Positions 1 through 9,127 of a stretch of DNA of 64,000 nucleotides are shown piece after piece. The translations under genes and the position numbers were made by a program. The stretch covers positions 434,001 through 498,000 of the forward strand of contig NZ_CP092123.1 of NCBI RefSeq assembly GCF_022343685.1. Reading direction: 5' to 3'. The notes beneath the pieces were generated by a model. That model was not told where the DNA came from and ran no database searches. It saw nothing but the letters and a program-made list of their open reading frames with translations. How positions within the stretch are numbered: the first letter of the stretch is position 1; the number at the start of each line of letters is the position of its first letter. Origin of the DNA: Marinobacterium sediminicola. Its GTDB lineage: Bacteria; Pseudomonadota; Gammaproteobacteria; Pseudomonadales; Balneatricaceae.

Positions 1-1250
1 GCCGAGTTGGCCAGCGTACGGTAATTGCGCAGCAATTGGTTGCGCTCTTCATCCTCGACATTGTCGCTGTGTGCGCTGCGGGTATCGATCAGTAACAGAT
101 AGCCGGCTTCTTCCGGAGTCAGCAGCAACTCCAGCTCCTGTTCAAAGGTATACAGGCCAAGCTGTTCTTCATCGCTGAGCTGGAGCGGGTTGAGGCGCGT
201 GTTGGCAGGCTCTGCGGGACCCAGCTCATCAACGGTAAAGTCGTCGTCGGTGGCGCTGCCCAGGCTCGGCACCATCGCTTCATCCACATCATCCTCCGGC
301 AGGTCGGCTCCGGGGGCACGTGGAGTGAAGCGAGGAATACTGTCGTCGGAGCGTTCCGGCTTGAGCAACGAAACCAGTTCACCGGTATCGAGCTGATCCT
401 GTTTGTTGCCGTTAGCTGCGCTATCCTCGGCGGCAGATTTCTCGAGGGACTCGAGCTCAGACTGAAGGTCCGGCGGGGCGTCCGAATCGGCTGGCATCGG
501 CTCAGCGCCCTGTTCCACGTCAGGAGCAGGTCCGATAGCCGGGATACTGGAGGATTCACCGGTGGTTTGGGAGGGGCGTGCGGGCGCAGAGCGGCCTGGT
601 TGCGGTGTCGACGTTTCGGTGAGCGGCTCGGGATCACTGTCCAGATCAAACGTGAAGTCGGGAATGCGGTCGCTGTCACGCGGTTGTTCGAAAGCCGCCT
701 TGACCTCGGCAAAGCTGGGCTCAGTGGCGCGTTCGGAGCTTGTGTTGCGTCTCAGGCTGAGTGCGATCAGGGTAGCGGCACCAGTGAGACATAAAAACAG
801 CAATAAGGCTGTTTCCAGCAACTGATCACGCAATGGCGTGCTGAAAGCAGCGGCATTGCTCCACAGGGTTAATTGTCCCAGGGGGACATCGCCCTGGAGC
901 AGCTCCAGGGTGTGCATGCGTCCCTGAGCGTCACCAGCCAGTGCAATCAATGTCTGGTCGGGGGCTGTCAGGCGCATGCCGTTGATCAACGGCTGTCGGG
1001 TCAGTTCGTTCAGCAGGTAATTCAGGCTGATGCGGTCATCCGACAGCACCAGAGGCTGAATCAGGACGGCACTGCTGCGGCCGAAGGCACGGCTGATTTC
1101 GTTGGCCTGCTCAGCGGCTCTGTCCTGCAGGCGAAGATACTCAAAAGTGCCGCCCAGCAGCAGGCTTAGCATCAGGACCAGTGAGACTGACAGCAGGGTG
1201 CGCAAAGGCAGGCTGGAGGTGCGGTTGGCGGTTTCGGCTGTCGGCTTCAT
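1..1250 (-). CDS. Two-TM membrane protein with long acidic cytoplasmic region, AhpA/YtjB-like (3' end outside window)
   Basis: The frame opens at an ATG (1250-1248) and is still open at base 1, giving at least 416 residues. Residues 18-36 form a first membrane segment. Residues 37-143 would be periplasmic and resemble the small sensor loops of AhpA/YtjB (Smp) proteins, with the pattern LVLSDDRISLNYLLNEL. A second membrane segment spans about 144-166. Everything after that is a low-complexity Asp/Glu/Pro/Ser-rich tail of more than 240 residues, with no recognisable enzyme motif. The topology (TM, short periplasmic domain, TM, cytoplasmic tail) matches YtjB-type proteins, which in many gammaproteobacteria lie next to serB; the expected neighbour is outside the window. 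It is divergent from proA. The family call is tentative; the open frame and its two membrane segments are clear. Confidence 0.7.
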   Translation of the reverse strand, partial: MKPTAETANRTSSLPLRTLLSVSLVLMLSLLLGGTFEYLRLQDRAAEQANEISRAFGRSSAVLIQPLVLSDDRISLNYLLNELTRQPLINGMRLTAPDQTLIALAGDAQGRMHTLELLQGDVPLGQLTLWSNAAAFSTPLRDQLLETALLLFLCLTGAATLIALSLRRNTSSERATEPSFAEVKAAFEQPRDSDRIPDFTFDLDSDPEPLTETSTPQPGRSAPARPSQTTGESSSIPAIGPAPDVEQGAEPMPADSDAPPDLQSELESLEKSAAEDSAANGNKQDQLDTGELVSLLKPERSDDSIPRFTPRAPGADLPEDDVDEAMVPSLGSATDDDFTVDELGPAEPANTRLNPLQLSDEEQLGLYTFEQELELLLTPEEAGYLLLIDTRSAHSDNVEDEERNQLLRNYRTLANS

Positions 1251-1342
1251 TGAGGCTCCACATCTGAAGCAGGCAGATGTTCAGGTTGATGTCTGATCAT
1301 AGCAACATCCTTGTGAAGAGCACAGCGTTGCCGATTATGCAT

Positions 1343-1364
1343 GGATCTCAAAGACCTTTGATCC
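1343..1364. repeat. Inverted repeat upstream of proA
   Basis: GGATCTCAAAG and CTTTGATCC face each other across AC, in the divergent gap between the 1250 minus-strand gene and proA. The core TCAAAG-AC-CTTTGA is perfect. A TATACT hexamer (1375-1380) lies just downstream and could be the proA -10 box, although no good -35 box is visible. It may be an operator, but this rests on symmetry alone. Confidence 0.3.
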
Positions 1365-1413
1365 AGGTTAAGGTTATACTGTACCGCTAAAATCATCGAG
1401 CCGGATAGATGAG

Positions 1414-2670
1414 ATGAATGTAGAAGCCTATATGACTGAATTGGGGGAGCGCGCACGTGCTGCTTCCCGTGTGATGGCGCGTGCCGATACCGCCAGCAAG
1501 AACAGGGCTCTGGCCGCCATGGCCGATGCCATTGATGCCAATCGCGCAGTATTGGCCGAAGCCAATGCACAGGATATGCAGAACGGTCGCGAAAAGGGAC
1601 TGGATGCAGCCATGCTTGATCGTCTGGAACTGACCCCGGCGCGTATCGACGGCATGATCGAGGGCTTGCGTCAGGTAGCGGCACTGCCGGACCCGATCGG
1701 TGGTATCCGTGACATGAACTACCGCCCATCAGGTATTCAGGTTGGCAAGATGCGCGTCCCGCTGGGCGTGATCGGCATCATCTATGAGTCGCGTCCCAAC
1801 GTGACCTGTGAAGCGGCGAGCCTGTGCCTGAAGTCTGGCAATGCGACTATTCTGCGTGGCGGCTCCGAAGCGATCCATTCCAACCAGGCGATCGCGGTTT
1901 GCATTCGCCAGGGGCTTGAAGCAGCAGGGCTGCCGCAGGAAGCGGTACAGGTAGTCGAAACGACCGACCGTGAGGCCGTAGGTCGCCTGATCGCGATGCC
2001 TGAATATGTAGATGTCATCGTGCCGCGTGGCGGCAAGGGGCTGATCGAGCGAATCTCCACAGATGCCCGCGTCCCCGTGATCAAACATCTGGACGGTATC
2101 TGTCACGTGTTTATCGATGCCGAAGCCGACCGCAGCAAGGCGCTGAACATCGCCATTAATGCCAAGACGCACCGTTATGGTACCTGCAACACTATGGAAA
2201 CCCTGCTGGTGGATACCGCAGTGGCGGCGGAGCTGTTGCCGGAACTGGCGGAGCACTACGGCCAGTTGGGCGTAGAGCTGCGTGGCTGCGACCAGACGCG
2301 TGCCTTGCTGCCGGGCATCAAGGCCGCGACTGCCGAAGACTGGGATACCGAGTATCTGGCGCCGATCCTGGCGGTCAAAGTGGTCGCTGGAATGGCCGAG
2401 GCGATCGAGCATATTAATCGTCACGGTTCACACCACACCGACGCGATCATCACGGAAAACTACACCAAGGCGCGGGCATTCCTGCGTGAGGTGGACTCGA
2501 GCTCGGTCATGGTCAACGCCTCTACCCGCTTTGCCGATGGCTTCGAGTATGGATTGGGTGCCGAAATCGGCATTTCAACCGACAAGATCCATGCCCGCGG
2601 GCCTGTGGGTCTGGAAGGCCTTACCTCCGAAAAGTACGTGGTACTAGGCGACGGTCAGGTTCGTGTTTGA
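1414..2670 (+). CDS. proA: Gamma-glutamyl phosphate reductase
   Basis: ProA reduces gamma-glutamyl phosphate with NADPH to glutamate semialdehyde, the second step of proline synthesis, in the cytoplasm. The 418-residue length is normal. The aldehyde-dehydrogenase-like signatures are present: [10 protein letters not shown], and the catalytic loop [14 protein letters not shown] with the nucleophile Cys258. There is no proB partner next to it; instead it heads the nadD-rsfS-rlmH-mrdA run, as in pseudomonads. Its stop codon overlaps the nadD start (TGATG), so the two are probably translationally coupled. The ATG at 1414 gives the usual N-terminus. Confidence 0.97.
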   Translation: MNVEAYMTELGERARAASRVMARADTASKNRALAAMADAIDANRAVLAEANAQDMQNGREKGLDAAMLDRLELTPARIDGMIEGLRQVAALPDPIGGIRDMNYRPSGIQVGKMRVPLGVIGIIYESRPNVTCEAASLCLKSGNATILRGGSEAIHSNQAIAVCIRQGLEAAGLPQEAVQVVETTDREAVGRLIAMPEYVDVIVPRGGKGLIERISTDARVPVIKHLDGICHVFIDAEADRSKALNIAINAKTHRYGTCNTMETLLVDTAVAAELLPELAEHYGQLGVELRGCDQTRALLPGIKAATAEDWDTEYLAPILAVKVVAGMAEAIEHINRHGSHHTDAIITENYTKARAFLREVDSSSVMVNASTRFADGFEYGLGAEIGISTDKIHARGPVGLEGLTSEKYVVLGDGQVRV

Positions 2671-3314
2671 TGCAACCGCTGGTGTTCATGGGCGGGACTT
2701 TTGACCCCGTTCACAACGGTCATCTGCGCACGGCGCTGGAACTCAAGCAGTGGCTGGGCGTCGATCAGGTATGCCTGATCCCGTCAGGGGCTCCGGTCCA
2801 TCGGGACGAGCCCGGCTGTACACCGCTGCAGCGACTGGAGATGGTACAACTTGCCGTGCAGGATGAGCCGGCGCTTTGTGCCGATCCGCGGGAGATCGAG
2901 TCGGATGCGCCCTCCTATTCGTTGTTGACGCTGCAGGCGTTGAGAAGCGAGCGGGGGAGCGATTGTCCGATTATCATGACGATGGGGATGGATGCCTATC
3001 AGACGCTGCCCAGCTGGCATCAGTGGGAGTCCTTTCTGGACTATGCCCACATTCTGGTGCTGGCACGGCCCGGTTACGAGAAGACGGGCGCTGACGAACA
3101 GCTGCTGCGCTTTACAGAAGCGCATCAGGCGAGCGCCGTCAGCGAGTTGCTGACCCGTCCGTCGGGCAGGGTGCATATTCAGGAGTTGACCCCACTGGGC
3201 ATCTCGGCGACACAGATTCGCCGGCTGATTGCCCAGGGGCATTCGCCACGCTATCTGCTTCCAGAACCGGTGTGGCACTATATCCAGCAACATAAACTCT
3301 ATGGTTATTTTTAA
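2670..3314 (+). CDS. nadD: Nicotinate-nucleotide adenylyltransferase
   Basis: NadD transfers AMP from ATP to nicotinate mononucleotide to form deamido-NAD. The nucleotidyltransferase signature GGTFDPVHNGH lies at the N-terminus, and the C-terminal GISATQIRRLI matches the second conserved ATP-binding motif. At 214 residues it has the normal length. The ATG at 2670 overlaps the proA stop codon by one base and is preferred to a TTG one codon earlier. It is followed closely by rsfS, the same neighbour as in E. coli and Pseudomonas. Confidence 0.97.
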   Translation: MQPLVFMGGTFDPVHNGHLRTALELKQWLGVDQVCLIPSGAPVHRDEPGCTPLQRLEMVQLAVQDEPALCADPREIESDAPSYSLLTLQALRSERGSDCPIIMTMGMDAYQTLPSWHQWESFLDYAHILVLARPGYEKTGADEQLLRFTEAHQASAVSELLTRPSGRVHIQELTPLGISATQIRRLIAQGHSPRYLLPEPVWHYIQQHKLYGYF

Positions 3315-3332
3315 GAAAGGTACAAGGCTCTG

Positions 3333-3680
3333 ATGGAGATCGATCAACTGCGTGAGCTGGTGCATACCGCACTGGACGACATGAAAGCACGTGATATCAC
3401 CGAACTGGATGTGCGCGGCAAATCCAGCGTCACCGATTACATGGTGATCGCCAGCGGCACGTCCAAACGTCATGTGATGTCGGTGGCGCAGGAAGTGCTG
3501 GACAAGGTGAAGGAAGCCGGCCTTCAACCGCTGGGCACCGAAGGGCAAAGCGCGGGCGACTGGATCCTGGTGGATCTGGGTGACATGGTTGTGCACGTAA
3601 TGATGCCGGATGCGCGCAGCTTCTATGATCTGGAACGGTTGTGGCAGTTTGACGCTGATGAAGAAGCAGCTGCGGAGTAA
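3333..3680 (+). CDS. rsfS: Ribosomal silencing factor RsfS
   Basis: RsfS (YbeB/Iojap family) binds ribosomal protein uL14 and blocks joining of the subunits, lowering translation in stationary phase or starvation. The 115-residue protein shows the family core [19 protein letters not shown] and the later [16 protein letters not shown]. An AAGAAAGG stretch precedes the ATG. It lies between nadD and rlmH, the usual position. Confidence 0.96.
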   Translation: MEIDQLRELVHTALDDMKARDITELDVRGKSSVTDYMVIASGTSKRHVMSVAQEVLDKVKEAGLQPLGTEGQSAGDWILVDLGDMVVHVMMPDARSFYDLERLWQFDADEEAAAE

Positions 3681-3690
3681 CCACTGAACC

Positions 3691-4158
3691 ATGCGTATCC
3701 GTTTGCTGGCGGTGGGTAACCGCATGCCGGATTGGGTGGAAGCGGGCTACAACGAGTATGCCCGCCGTCTGCCGTCCGACTTTCAGCTGGAGCTGGTTGA
3801 GCTGGCGCCAGGGCATCGGGGCAAAAATGCGGACCTGGCTCGCGCCATCCGCAGCGAAGGCGATGCCATGCTGGCGGCAATCGGCAAGGGTGATCGGGTC
3901 GTCGCACTGGACGTGAAAGGGCGGCCCTGGTCAACAGAACAGCTGGCCGAACAGGCCGAAGGCTGGCGTATGGACGGCCGCAACATCAGTCTGCTGGTGG
4001 GTGGTCCCGATGGGCTGGACCCTCGCTGTCTGGCGCAGGCGGATCAGAAGTGGTCCCTGTCCGCGCTGACACTGCCGCACCCGCTGGTGCGGGTGGTGTT
4101 GGCAGAACAGCTTTACCGTGCCTGGAGTATTCTCCAGGGCCATCCCTATCACAAGTAA
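3691..4158 (+). CDS. rlmH: 23S rRNA (pseudouridine1915-N3)-methyltransferase
   Basis: RlmH methylates pseudouridine 1915 in helix 69 of assembled ribosomes, using S-adenosylmethionine. The 155-residue protein is a minimal SPOUT enzyme. The SAM-binding trefoil knot is visible as [10 protein letters not shown] followed by [23 protein letters not shown], and the protein ends with the conserved GHPYHK. It sits 10 bases after rsfS and 9 bases before mrdA, so it is probably in the same transcript. Confidence 0.97.
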   Translation: MRIRLLAVGNRMPDWVEAGYNEYARRLPSDFQLELVELAPGHRGKNADLARAIRSEGDAMLAAIGKGDRVVALDVKGRPWSTEQLAEQAEGWRMDGRNISLLVGGPDGLDPRCLAQADQKWSLSALTLPHPLVRVVLAEQLYRAWSILQGHPYHK

Positions 4159-4167
4159 CTCTGCCAC

Positions 4168-6057
4168 ATGGAATCCTTCGAACGCCTAAAGGACTATTCC
4201 CGGGAGAGCATTACCTTTACCAGCCGGTCAGTGATCGCGTTTGTGTTCGTGGTACTGCTGATGCTGGTGTTGATCGCGCGCATCTATTACCTGCAGGTGA
4301 TCGAACACGACCGCTATGCGGCCATTTCAGAGAATAATCGCGTTCAGTTACAGCCGGTGGCGCCGCGCCGTGGTCTGATTTTCGACCGCAACGGTGAGTT
4401 GCTGGCTGATAATCGTCCCAACTTCAGCGTTACGCTGCTGAAAGAGGAAATCAGAGACCTGGATGCCACTCTGGTGGAGCTGGGGCAGCTGATCGAACTG
4501 AATGATCGCGATGTGGAACGTTTTCGCAAACGACTGGACCAGCGTCGTCGTCCCTTTGAATCGGTGCCCTTGCGTTTTGGTCTCACCGAGGAGGAAATTG
4601 CCCGAATATCACTGAATTACCATCGCCTGCCGGGTGTGCAGGTAGAAGCGGATCTCATCCGTTACTACCCTCATGGCGCCTCTCTGGTACATGCGTTGGG
4701 ATATGTCGGACGTATCAACGAACGCGAGCTGAGCAAGGTCGACGAGCAGAACTACGCGGCTACCCACTATATCGGCAAGCTTGGTATCGAAAAATTTTAC
4801 GAGGATATACTGCACGGGCAGGTGGGCTTCCAGAAGGTGGAAACCAATGCCCGCGGGCGTGTGCTGCGGGTGCTTGAGCGCCAGGACCCGGTGCCTGGCC
4901 GCGATCTGCAGTTGAGCCTTGATTTGCGCCTGCAGCAGTTTACCGAAAGCCTGCTGGAAGGCCGACGTGCCTCAGTGGTGGCAATTGATCCTTCCAGCGG
5001 TGAGATCCTGGCCATGGTCAGCACACCGACCTATGATCCCAACCTGTTCGTCACCGGTATCTCCAGCAAGGACTATAACGCCCTGCGAAATTCCCGCGAC
5101 CTGCCGCTTTTCAATCGTTCCCTGCGCGGCAGCTATCCACCGGCATCGACGGTCAAACCGATCATTGCGTTGGCGGCGCTGGAAACCAATACCTTCACCG
5201 CCGAGGACAGGGTCTGGGACCCCGGTTTCTACCAGATTACCAAGAACGGTCGTCGCTATCGTGACTGGAAGCGCTGGGGACATGGCTGGGTGGACCTCAA
5301 TCATGCGCTGGCACAGTCCTGTGACGTCTGGTTCTATGAAGCCGGCCACAAGATGGGCGTAGATCCCATGTCGGATATGCTGGGGCGTTTCGGTGTCGGT
5401 CAGGATGCCAGTCTTGATCAGCCGGAAGCACTGACCAATTTCCTGCCGTCACGTGAATGGAAAGAGGGGCGGCGGCGTCTGCCCTGGTATCCCGGTGACT
5501 CGATCAACATGAGTATCGGACAGGGATTCCTGGTGATGACTCCCTTGCAGATGGCGACGGCCACGGCCGTGATGGCCAACCGTGGTCGCTGGGTGCAGCC
5601 GCGCATGTTGCAGGGCGTGCTGGACGAAACGGGTGGTGAGCCTCAACCCTATGCGCCCATGCTCACTCGAAAGGAAAAACCGGATGATGTGGTACTCAAG
5701 GATCCAAAACACTGGGATCAGGTGATTGAGGGCATGATATCGGTCATGCACGGCAGCGAAGGGACCGCAAGACGCTCTGCGGAAGGGGCTCAATACCGTA
5801 TCGCCGGCAAGACCGGCACCGCTCAGGTGGTGGGTATTGCCCAGGACGAAGAATACGATGCCGAAGCGCTGGAGGAGCGTCATCGTGACCACGCGCTCTT
5901 TGTTGCTTTCGCGCCGGTGGATAACCCGAAAATTGCGCTGGCGGTTGTGGTCGAAAATGGCGGTGGTGGCTCGTCGACCGCCGCACCGGTTGCCCGTGAA
6001 GTGATGGATGCCTGGCTGCTGGGCGACTATCGCAACGACCTGAAGGAGGACGGATGA
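4168..6057 (+). CDS. mrdA: Peptidoglycan D,D-transpeptidase PBP2
   Basis: PBP2 cross-links new peptidoglycan during cell elongation together with RodA and MreBCD. A single membrane anchor lies near residues 24-44, followed by a dimerisation domain and the transpeptidase domain. The three penicillin-binding motifs are present: Ser327-Thr-Val-Lys330 (active-site serine), Ser384-Cys-Asp and Lys548-Thr-Gly-Thr. At 629 residues it has the usual length. The stop codon overlaps the rodA start by four bases (ATGA), a typical coupling. Confidence 0.97.
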   Translation: MESFERLKDYSRESITFTSRSVIAFVFVVLLMLVLIARIYYLQVIEHDRYAAISENNRVQLQPVAPRRGLIFDRNGELLADNRPNFSVTLLKEEIRDLDATLVELGQLIELNDRDVERFRKRLDQRRRPFESVPLRFGLTEEEIARISLNYHRLPGVQVEADLIRYYPHGASLVHALGYVGRINERELSKVDEQNYAATHYIGKLGIEKFYEDILHGQVGFQKVETNARGRVLRVLERQDPVPGRDLQLSLDLRLQQFTESLLEGRRASVVAIDPSSGEILAMVSTPTYDPNLFVTGISSKDYNALRNSRDLPLFNRSLRGSYPPASTVKPIIALAALETNTFTAEDRVWDPGFYQITKNGRRYRDWKRWGHGWVDLNHALAQSCDVWFYEAGHKMGVDPMSDMLGRFGVGQDASLDQPEALTNFLPSREWKEGRRRLPWYPGDSINMSIGQGFLVMTPLQMATATAVMANRGRWVQPRMLQGVLDETGGEPQPYAPMLTRKEKPDDVVLKDPKHWDQVIEGMISVMHGSEGTARRSAEGAQYRIAGKTGTAQVVGIAQDEEYDAEALEERHRDHALFVAFAPVDNPKIALAVVVENGGGGSSTAAPVAREVMDAWLLGDYRNDLKEDG

Positions 6058-7196
6058 GTCATCGGGACTTCCAACGCACCATGCCGGGCAGCAGCGTACA
6101 CCTGCAGCGCCCCACTGGACTCTGGCACTACACTCATCTGGATGCCTGGTTGCTGTCGCTGTTGCTGATACTTTGTGGCTTTGGTCTGTTCGTACTCTAC
6201 AGCGCCTCAGGTCAGGACATGGACTACGTGCTGCGTCAGGGCATACGAATGGGTGCTGGCTTTTTTGGCTTGATCGTATTGGCCCAGTTCCAGCCGCGAA
6301 CGTTTCGTCGGCTGGCCCCCTGGGGCTATCTGGCAGGTGTTGGTCTGCTGGTTGGTGTTTTGCTGTTCGGGGTCGGGGCCAAGGGAGCCCAGCGCTGGCT
6401 GGAGTTGCCCGGGTTTCGTTTCCAGCCCTCTGAGATCATGAAATTGGTGCTGCCGATGATGGTAGCGGCCTGGCTGACCCGTGAGCAGCTGCCGCCTACG
6501 TTCAAGCACTTGCTCAGCACGCTGGTGCTGCTGGCAATTCCGACGGTGCTGATCATGAAGCAGCCGGACCTTGGCACTTCGTTGTTAATCGCCGCGTCAG
6601 GTGTATTTGTTATTCTGTTGTCCGGGGTGTACTGGCGCTGGATTTTCATCGCCATGGGCTTGCTCGGAGCCGCATTGCCAGCGCTCTGGGCGGTGATGAA
6701 GGACTACCAGCGCCAGCGAGTGCTGACGTTCCTCGATCCGGAGAGCGATCCGTTGGGTTCTGGCTGGAACATTATTCAGTCGAAGACCGCGATCGGTTCC
6801 GGTGGCCTGTCCGGCAAGGGGTGGTTGCAAGGAACACAATCGCAGCTCGATTTTCTGCCCGAATCTCACACCGACTTCATCATTGCGGTGATTGGTGAAG
6901 AGCTTGGTATGACGGGGGTTCTGGTGCTGCTGGGAATCTATCTGATGATCATTGCGCGAGGGCTGATTATTGCGGCTCGAGCACAGGACAGCTTTTCCCG
7001 GCTGTTGGCGGGGAGTATTACACTGACATTTTTTGTCTATGTGTTCGTGAATATCGGTATGGTCACCGGTTTGCTGCCGGTAGTCGGTGTGCCGCTGCCG
7101 ATGGTCAGCTATGGCGGCACCTCGATCGTAACTCTTATGGCCGGTTTCGGCGTGCTGATGTCGATCAGTACCCACCGGCAGATGCTGACTCGATGA
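6054..7196 (+). CDS. rodA: Peptidoglycan glycosyltransferase RodA
   Basis: RodA is the SEDS-family glycosyltransferase that polymerises glycan strands for lateral wall growth, working with PBP2. The 380 residues contain about ten hydrophobic segments. SEDS signatures are visible: GAQRWLELPGFRFQPSEIMK, KQPDLGTSLL, and the C-terminal FLPESHTDFIIAVIGEE and PLPMVSYGG. It overlaps mrdA by four bases and the following gene starts at its stop, so the elongasome genes form one unit. Confidence 0.97.
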   Translation: MSHRDFQRTMPGSSVHLQRPTGLWHYTHLDAWLLSLLLILCGFGLFVLYSASGQDMDYVLRQGIRMGAGFFGLIVLAQFQPRTFRRLAPWGYLAGVGLLVGVLLFGVGAKGAQRWLELPGFRFQPSEIMKLVLPMMVAAWLTREQLPPTFKHLLSTLVLLAIPTVLIMKQPDLGTSLLIAASGVFVILLSGVYWRWIFIAMGLLGAALPALWAVMKDYQRQRVLTFLDPESDPLGSGWNIIQSKTAIGSGGLSGKGWLQGTQSQLDFLPESHTDFIIAVIGEELGMTGVLVLLGIYLMIIARGLIIAARAQDSFSRLLAGSITLTFFVYVFVNIGMVTGLLPVVGVPLPMVSYGGTSIVTLMAGFGVLMSISTHRQMLTR

Positions 7197-7207
7197 TGGA
7201 GATAGGA

Positions 7208-8212
7208 ATGCGCAAGACACTGGGACGTTTACTGCTGGCCAGCACCCTGCTGACGACAGGTTCAGTATGGGCCAGTAGCGGTTATGAGAACCACCCGTTG
7301 GCGGGTGAGGTCGTGGAACAATTGGCTGCAGAAGGGTTTGACGCTGAGGAGGTTCGCTCAGTTCTGGCCAAGGCCAAGCGGCAGGAATCAATTCTTGAGG
7401 CGATCTCACGTCCGGCCGAGCGCCGTTTGACCTGGGGCGAATATCGCAAGATTTTTGTTGAGCCACGTCGGATCAAGCAGGGTGTTGCCTTCTGGAATGA
7501 GCATGAAGCCACGCTGAAGCGTGCCGAGGAAACCTACGGAGTTCCAGCCGAAATCATCGTCTCCATCATTGGAGTGGAAACCCGTTACGGTCGAATCATG
7601 GGGCGTTACCGCGTGCTGGATGCACTGGCAACGCTGGGCTTTGACTATCCCAAACGGGCTGACTTCTTCCGCGGACAGTTGGTGGACTTCATGCGCATGG
7701 CTCGGGAAGAACAGCTGGATCCGACCCAACCGCTGGGGTCCTACGCCGGGGCCATGGGATATGGCCAGTTCATTCCCTCCAGTTTCCGCAATTATGCGGT
7801 CGACTTCGATGGTGACGGTAAGCGTGATATCTGGAGCAATGAGGTCGACGCCATCGGCAGTGTGGCGAACTACTTCCGTGAACATGGCTGGAAGGCCGGT
7901 GAACCGGTGCGCTCCAACGTGGTCATCAACGGCAGTGCCGATCCAAGCTGGTTCAATGCCGGTCTCAAGCCTGAGCTGACATTGGCGCAATGGCATGAGC
8001 GTGGCATCGCGACGCGCAGGGATCTGGATCCGCAACAGCCGGCTACCCTGATGGAACTGACCATGGAAGATGGCGAGCATTACTGGTTCGGGTTGCATAA
8101 CTTCTACGTGATTACTCGTTACAACCACAGCCGCCTGTACGCCATGGCCGTGTATGAACTGAGTCAGGCGATCAAGGACGCGCGCCAGCCGGAAACCGCT
8201 CAGGAGTCCTGA
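7208..8212 (+). CDS. mltB: Membrane-bound lytic murein transglycosylase B
   Basis: MltB cleaves the MurNAc-GlcNAc bond with formation of 1,6-anhydro-MurNAc. The catalytic glutamate of the Slt35 fold is visible in GVETRYG (about residue 124), followed by YAGAMGYGQFIPSS and an EF-hand-like DFDGDGKRDIW. I chose the ATG at 7208 because GGAG lies seven bases upstream and a clean signal peptide follows; an ATG at 7193 overlapping the rodA stop is also in frame but has no ribosome binding site. There is no lipobox cysteine, so it would be soluble in the periplasm, like pseudomonad SltB1. Confidence 0.94.
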   Translation: MRKTLGRLLLASTLLTTGSVWASSGYENHPLAGEVVEQLAAEGFDAEEVRSVLAKAKRQESILEAISRPAERRLTWGEYRKIFVEPRRIKQGVAFWNEHEATLKRAEETYGVPAEIIVSIIGVETRYGRIMGRYRVLDALATLGFDYPKRADFFRGQLVDFMRMAREEQLDPTQPLGSYAGAMGYGQFIPSSFRNYAVDFDGDGKRDIWSNEVDAIGSVANYFREHGWKAGEPVRSNVVINGSADPSWFNAGLKPELTLAQWHERGIATRRDLDPQQPATLMELTMEDGEHYWFGLHNFYVITRYNHSRLYAMAVYELSQAIKDARQPETAQES

Positions 8213-8213
8213 T

Positions 8214-9041
8214 ATGAAGCCCTGGCTGATTGCAACTTTCAGTGCCGGTGTGTTGTTGCTGGGAGGCTGTGCCTCCAACGACAATGCCGGGCGTTACAGC
8301 ATCAAGCAGGACCGGGGGCCGGACGGCGCTGTAGACCTGTCACGTGTGCCGGATGCAGTGCCCCGGTCAGAGCCGCCCAGCCGCTGGGGTAACAAGAGCC
8401 CCTATACCGTTCTGGGCAAGCGATACCAGGTGCTGCCCAGTGCCGAAGGCTATCGTCAGCGCGGCGTCGCTTCCTGGTACGGCAAAAAGTTTCATGGTCA
8501 CACCACTTCCAACGGTGAGATCTATGACATGTACCAGATGAGCGCTGCGCACAAGTCACTGCCGTTGCCCAGCTATGTTCGTGTCACCAATCTGGATAAC
8601 GGGCGCCAGGTCGTTGTGCGGGTGAACGACCGTGGGCCTTTCCATGAGGGACGGATTATCGACCTGTCCTATGCCGCCGCCTATCGTCTGGATATGCTGG
8701 GCAAGGGCACGGCGCGCGTTGAGGTTGAAGCGATCACGCCAGGGGCCAAACTGATGACGGCCGCGTACGGACGCAGTGGAGTACCGGCTGAGCAGGCCGC
8801 CATCACCGGACGCACTTTGCAGGTTGCGGCCCTGAGCAGTGTTCAGGGGGCCGAAACACTGGCAAGCGAATTGCGGACGCTGCTCAACGAGCCGGTTCAG
8901 GTGGTGCATGCCGAACGTGACGGACGTACGCTGTACCGGGTTCGCCTTGGACCGCTCACAGGTACACATACATTGAACTGGCTGCTGCAGCAGCTGTCTC
9001 AGGCAGGGTACTCCGGGGCGCATCTGGTGGACTTGCCATGA
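8214..9041 (+). CDS. rlpA: Septal-ring lytic transglycosylase RlpA (lipoprotein)
   Basis: RlpA-type enzymes degrade denuded glycan strands that lack stem peptides, mainly at the septum. The first 19 residues form a lipoprotein signal peptide with the lipobox LLGGC (Cys19). A double-psi beta-barrel domain covers about residues 85-170 (GVASWYGKKFHG ... VRVNDRGPF), and a SPOR domain that would bind denuded peptidoglycan occupies the last 75 residues. At 275 residues it is a compact version. It is in the PBP2-RodA-MltB run, directly after mltB. Confidence 0.96.
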   Translation: MKPWLIATFSAGVLLLGGCASNDNAGRYSIKQDRGPDGAVDLSRVPDAVPRSEPPSRWGNKSPYTVLGKRYQVLPSAEGYRQRGVASWYGKKFHGHTTSNGEIYDMYQMSAAHKSLPLPSYVRVTNLDNGRQVVVRVNDRGPFHEGRIIDLSYAAAYRLDMLGKGTARVEVEAITPGAKLMTAAYGRSGVPAEQAAITGRTLQVAALSSVQGAETLASELRTLLNEPVQVVHAERDGRTLYRVRLGPLTGTHTLNWLLQQLSQAGYSGAHLVDLP

Positions 9042-9127
9042 TGCCGCGGGTAGAGTGGAAACCTTATGTGTGGGGTCGCACAGGCGGCTGCACCTTCACC
9101 CATTGATAATGATGTAACTGACTGATT

